NCBI GenBank assembly: GCA_024697225.1
Contig: JAILGA010000151.1
Coordinates: 1-64,000 of the forward strand
Origin: Lachnospiraceae bacterium
GTDB lineage: Bacteria; Bacillota; Clostridia; Lachnospirales; Lachnospiraceae
Direction of reading: 5' to 3'
DNA length: 64,000 nt
Shown: positions 61,364 to 64,000 of the stretch, in pieces
How the letters are laid out: each line of letters opens with the position of its first letter
Position numbering within the stretch: the stretch's first letter is position 1
The notes under the pieces: model-generated
The model's database searches: none
What the model saw: the letters and a program-made list of their open reading frames with translations, nothing else
Told to the model about the DNA's origin: nothing
Translations under genes and position numbers: made by a program

Positions 61364-62317
61364 TCACCACTTAAGAAGTCCCTTGTTCATATGATCGTCC
61401 GTCATATCGAGCAGGGTCATGATGAGCGCCATTCTTACAAACAATCCATACTGCACCTGGGGAAAATACGCGGCTCTCGGATCGTCATCCACATCCACCG
61501 AGATCTCGTTCACTCTGGGAAGCGGATGCAGTATGTGCATGTTTTCCCGCGCTCTTGAAAGCTTTTCTCTGTCGAGAATGTAGAAATCCTTCAACCTGAC
61601 GTAATCCTCTTCGTTGAAGAAGCGCTCCCTCTGAACCCTGGTCATATAGAGCAGGTCCAGATCAGGCAGACAATCATCAAGTCTTATGACCTCTTCATAG
61701 GGTATCATCTTGAGATCCAGCATATCTCTCATATAATCGGGCATACGAAGCTCCGGCGGCGAGATGAAGATGAATCTTATCCCGCTGTAACGCACAAGAG
61801 ATTTTACAAGGGAATGAACGGTTCTTCCGAATTTCAGGTCGCCGCAAAGACCGATCGTAAAGCCCGATAGACTTCCGTACAGCGATCTGATGGTCAGAAG
61901 ATCGGTGAGTGTCTGTGTGGGGTGCTCATGTCCTCCGTCTCCGGCATTGATCACCGGTATCCCGGACTTGGCAGCGGCCACCATGGCGGCGCCTTCCTTG
62001 GGATGCCGCATCGCACATATATCGGCAAAACAGGATACGACGCGTATCGTATCAGAGACGCTCTCTCCTTTTACGGAAGAACTTGAAGATGCATCAGCAA
62101 ATCCGATCACCTGACCTCCGAGGCGCAGCATTGCGGTCTCGAATGAAAGTCTGGTTCTGGTACTCGGCTCGTAAAAACAGGTTGCAAGTATCCTGCCGTC
62201 ACACACATGTCTGTATGCGGCGGGATCGTTCCTGATATCGATCGCCTTGTCAAAGAGACGCTCAAGTTCATCTACAGTGAAATCCATGGGCGTCATAAGA
62301 TGTCTGAGACCGTTCAT
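61364..62317 (-). CDS. pyrB: Aspartate carbamoyltransferase catalytic chain
   Basis: A 317-residue enzyme of pyrimidine synthesis. The carbamoyl-phosphate loop reads [26 protein letters not shown] and the C-terminal HPLPRVNEI are also present. AAGGAGG precedes the ATG. The 27-base gap from the DUF5050 gene has no visible terminator or promoter, so pyrB may be read from upstream. Confidence 0.97.
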   Translation of the reverse strand: MNGLRHLMTPMDFTVDELERLFDKAIDIRNDPAAYRHVCDGRILATCFYEPSTRTRLSFETAMLRLGGQVIGFADASSSSSVKGESVSDTIRVVSCFADICAMRHPKEGAAMVAAAKSGIPVINAGDGGHEHPTQTLTDLLTIRSLYGSLSGFTIGLCGDLKFGRTVHSLVKSLVRYSGIRFIFISPPELRMPDYMRDMLDLKMIPYEEVIRLDDCLPDLDLLYMTRVQRERFFNEEDYVRLKDFYILDREKLSRARENMHILHPLPRVNEISVDVDDDPRAAYFPQVQYGLFVRMALIMTLLDMTDDHMNKGLLKW

Positions 62318-62344
62318 AAATATCCTCCTTGGAGTTATCCGGTA

Positions 62345-63373
62345 TTATACCGCAGGGTCAAATCTGGTCATGGGTCCCGTGCCGCCAACGGGAATATGAT
62401 ACATGTAACTGACCGTACCGCTCTTATCAAACGGAGCAAAATAAAGGAACTGTGAAGTATAGTTTATGGAATTATAGGCGCCGTCCGCGATCACCGTGAC
62501 ATTTGAACCATCCATGTTCATGCGTTTGAGCGCGGGTGAGCCGTCCGCGCTGACACAGTACCATATATAGCGTCCGTTTGTGTTAAAGAGGTCCACGCGC
62601 TCCTCGCACACGATTTCTTTTGCACCGGTCGCGCGGTTATATCTGCAGAGCTTATAGCCAGCGGCATTATCAATATAATAAATAATCCCATCGATATATA
62701 CAGGCGAAGAAATATTTCCTTCCATAACTCTCGCGGAAGTGTCGCCGATAGCGGTATTCATCGAGTACAGTGACGCGTTTCCGGGGTTTCCGGCAAAATA
62801 TATATAATTCCCGTCATAGGAAGCCGGAGTGATGTAATTGTCGGATATCAGATGCCTTTCCTTCCCGTTTATCTTACACTTATGCAGACCGCTCTGTGTA
62901 TCGGAATCACCCGAATAATAGATATATGATCCGCAAAGCTGCATCGACTTCACGCGTACTCTCTCCAGCGAAGCCATCTTATTGCCTCTGAGATTATAGC
63001 GGTACAGACCATAGGTATTTCCCACATATCCAAGTCCCTTGTTACCGCTCTTGTACTGGGTTGAATCCATGAAAAAGTACAGGAAGTGTCCTCCGGCGCA
63101 GATATTGTTCACGCCCAGAGTTCCGAGACGCTTTACATCCGTTTCATCGGGTTTCATGGAGTAAAGAGAACGTGATTCGTAGACATTGGCAAAATAGACC
63201 CGCCCGTCGTGTTCACAGAAAAATCCGCCGTTTACGAGATTTCCCGCGTTGTTGCCCATGACACCCGATTCGTTCATCGGGACAAAATCCATAATAACGG
63301 TATATGTCACGGCAACGCCGGCCAGAATTATCAATATAATTATGCCCGTGATCAGCTTCGCTCGTCCGCTCAT
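62345..63373 (-). CDS. DUF5050 beta-propeller-like membrane-anchored protein
   Basis: A 342-residue protein with one N-terminal TM (about 8-28). The rest consists of repeated short strands with the pattern Y-x-Y-F/Y (HFLYFFMD, SYIYYSGD, NYIYFAGN, GIIYYIDN, RYIWYCVS, QFLYFAPF), spaced about 40-45 residues, as expected for a beta-propeller on the outer face. DUF5050 proteins have no assigned role. The ATG at 63373 is preferred over a GTG two codons earlier, with GAGG 7 bases upstream. Confidence 0.85.
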   Translation of the reverse strand: MSGRAKLITGIIILIILAGVAVTYTVIMDFVPMNESGVMGNNAGNLVNGGFFCEHDGRVYFANVYESRSLYSMKPDETDVKRLGTLGVNNICAGGHFLYFFMDSTQYKSGNKGLGYVGNTYGLYRYNLRGNKMASLERVRVKSMQLCGSYIYYSGDSDTQSGLHKCKINGKERHLISDNYITPASYDGNYIYFAGNPGNASLYSMNTAIGDTSARVMEGNISSPVYIDGIIYYIDNAAGYKLCRYNRATGAKEIVCEERVDLFNTNGRYIWYCVSADGSPALKRMNMDGSNVTVIADGAYNSINYTSQFLYFAPFDKSGTVSYMYHIPVGGTGPMTRFDPAV

Positions 63374-63454
63374 ACGCACACCTCATTCTTATAAACCCCG
63401 GTCAGTATACCACAACATATCTGCCTGCCGCAAGCATCTGTAACATCGCAAACA

Positions 63455-63486
63455 TAAAAAAGGCTGTCGCTTTCACGACAGCCTTT
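63455..63486 (-). terminator. Terminator of the CAP-domain gene
   Basis: On the minus strand AAAGGCTGTCG and CGACAGCCTTT form an 11-bp stem with a 6-base loop and a run of T. It lies about 40 bases after the CAP gene stop. Confidence 0.85.
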
Positions 63487-63526
63487 AGTCATCTATTTAG
63501 TTCAATGCCATGAACAGATTGACTGA

Positions 63527-64000
63527 TCAATAACCGAATTCCTGTGCCCAGTACCAGTCACCGTTTACTTCGTAGATGCTGATACCGCAGGTGAGATATT
63601 CACCCTCAAGGATGTTAGCTCTGTGAGTGGGGGAATTCATCCAGGCTTCCACAACAGATTCAGGTGTGTTGTAATACTCAGCCAGGTTCTCACCAAACAT
63701 GATATTACCGTCAACTGTCCACCAATCCGAGCCATCAGGCCTCGTGTGTGAGAACAATGTTACGATCTCTTTGGCTCTTACGCTTGCAGTTGCCGCAAGA
63801 CCGTTACTCCAGGACAGAGCCGAAAGACCGGCTGCAGCCCTCTCCTGATTCACAAGATCCAGTGCCGTGCTCGCTGCCGCGAGGAGAGCCGGATCACCGG
63901 GTGTAGCTGCAAGAGCTACCTGCTCGTCAGGGATCCACATACCTGTTTCGTATGCACGCGTCGCTGAAGACTCGTCCAGCGCCGGCGTCTTGGAGCCGCA
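63527..64000 (-). CDS. CAP-domain (SCP/PR1) lipoprotein, N-terminus outside window
   Basis: 157 residues are visible; the gene continues past the right edge. The open frame starts with CGSKTPALDESS, so the first visible residue is probably the lipobox Cys of a lipoprotein. The CAP domain follows: ALDLVNQERAAAGLSALSW, AKEIVTLFSHTRPDG (His), MFGENLAEYY (Glu), and AWMNSPTHRANILEGEY (His). Bacterial CAP proteins of this type are secreted, and their activity is poorly known. Confidence 0.88.
   Translation of the reverse strand, partial: CGSKTPALDESSATRAYETGMWIPDEQVALAATPGDPALLAAASTALDLVNQERAAAGLSALSWSNGLAATASVRAKEIVTLFSHTRPDGSDWWTVDGNIMFGENLAEYYNTPESVVEAWMNSPTHRANILEGEYLTCGISIYEVNGDWYWAQEFGY

Noticed and set aside
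1-64000. tRNA, rRNA, insertion sequence or phage genes
   Set aside because: None of the coding regions resembles transposases, integrases or phage proteins, and no cloverleaf-type or rRNA sequence was recognised while reading; a dedicated RNA search was not possible.

Overview
The window looks like chromosomal DNA of a low-abundance-IS, moderate-GC member of the Clostridia (Bacillota), most likely a Lachnospiraceae-type anaerobe. The reasons are a SCIFF ranthipeptide precursor with its radical-SAM maturase, a Feo iron-uptake operon with a Cys-rich FeoC, PrkC/PP2C/RsgA in one operon, a meso-DAP-type MurE (DNPR motif), DUF815, DUF1846 and DUF5050 proteins, an iron-dependent alcohol dehydrogenase, strong AGGAGG ribosome binding sites and sigma-A-type promoters. 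No rRNA, tRNA, CRISPR array, insertion sequence or prophage was recognised, so this reads as core genome plus some lineage-specific regulation. Genus cannot be fixed from the sequence alone.

Layout. (a) 1-5,350, minus strand: a metal operon feoA-feoB-feoC-like-DUF6110-P1B ATPase (the ATPase runs off the left edge), preceded by a membrane-anchored HMA protein. The feoA leader and the HMA promoter carry almost the same 14-bp palindrome, so they probably share a metal-responsive repressor. (b) 5,385-10,565, minus: a phosphorelay made of a hybrid histidine kinase, a free Hpt protein and a REC-degenerate GGDEF-EAL output protein. (c) 10,657-28,120, minus: a tightly packed run of 13 genes headed by the SCIFF peptide and its maturase, then secDF, recJ, murE, priA, def, fmt, rlmN, PP2C, prkC, rsgA and a DUF1846 gene. 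Most junctions are start/stop overlaps or gaps of a few bases. (d) 28,216-32,568, minus: CNNM/CBS protein, hisS, a Memo-AMMECR1 fusion and an unknown small gene. (e) 32,797-35,510, plus: comM and dprA. (f) 35,461-41,173, minus: a GH31 glycosidase, a HAD phosphatase, a small acidic protein, then a secreted clostripain-family protease and a thioredoxin-like protein that share nearly the same membrane anchor. (g) 41,651-45,727, plus: maf, an ammonium transporter fused to a PII domain behind a terminator-containing leader, and purF. (h) 45,705-49,878: a second hybrid kinase with its own Hpt domain, divergent from a MATE exporter. (i) 49,939-54,994, minus: DUF815 ATPase, exopolyphosphatase-like protein and polyphosphate kinase. 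(j) 55,036-59,012, minus: a second GH31, a MIF-type tautomerase and an iron alcohol dehydrogenase. (k) 59,233-60,627, plus: a GDSL-type lipoprotein. (l) 60,665-64,000, minus: pyrB-pyrI plus a small overlapping gene, a DUF5050 protein and a CAP-domain lipoprotein cut by the right edge.

The most interesting items are the Amt-PII fusion with its possible attenuator; the DUF6110/P1B-ATPase pair, where the ATPase lacks the usual CPx motif; the SCIFF locus translationally coupled to secDF; the protease/thioredoxin pair with shared anchors and a repetitive acidic-aromatic tail; and the shared palindrome in the iron region. All assignments come from reading motifs and gene order. No database search was run.
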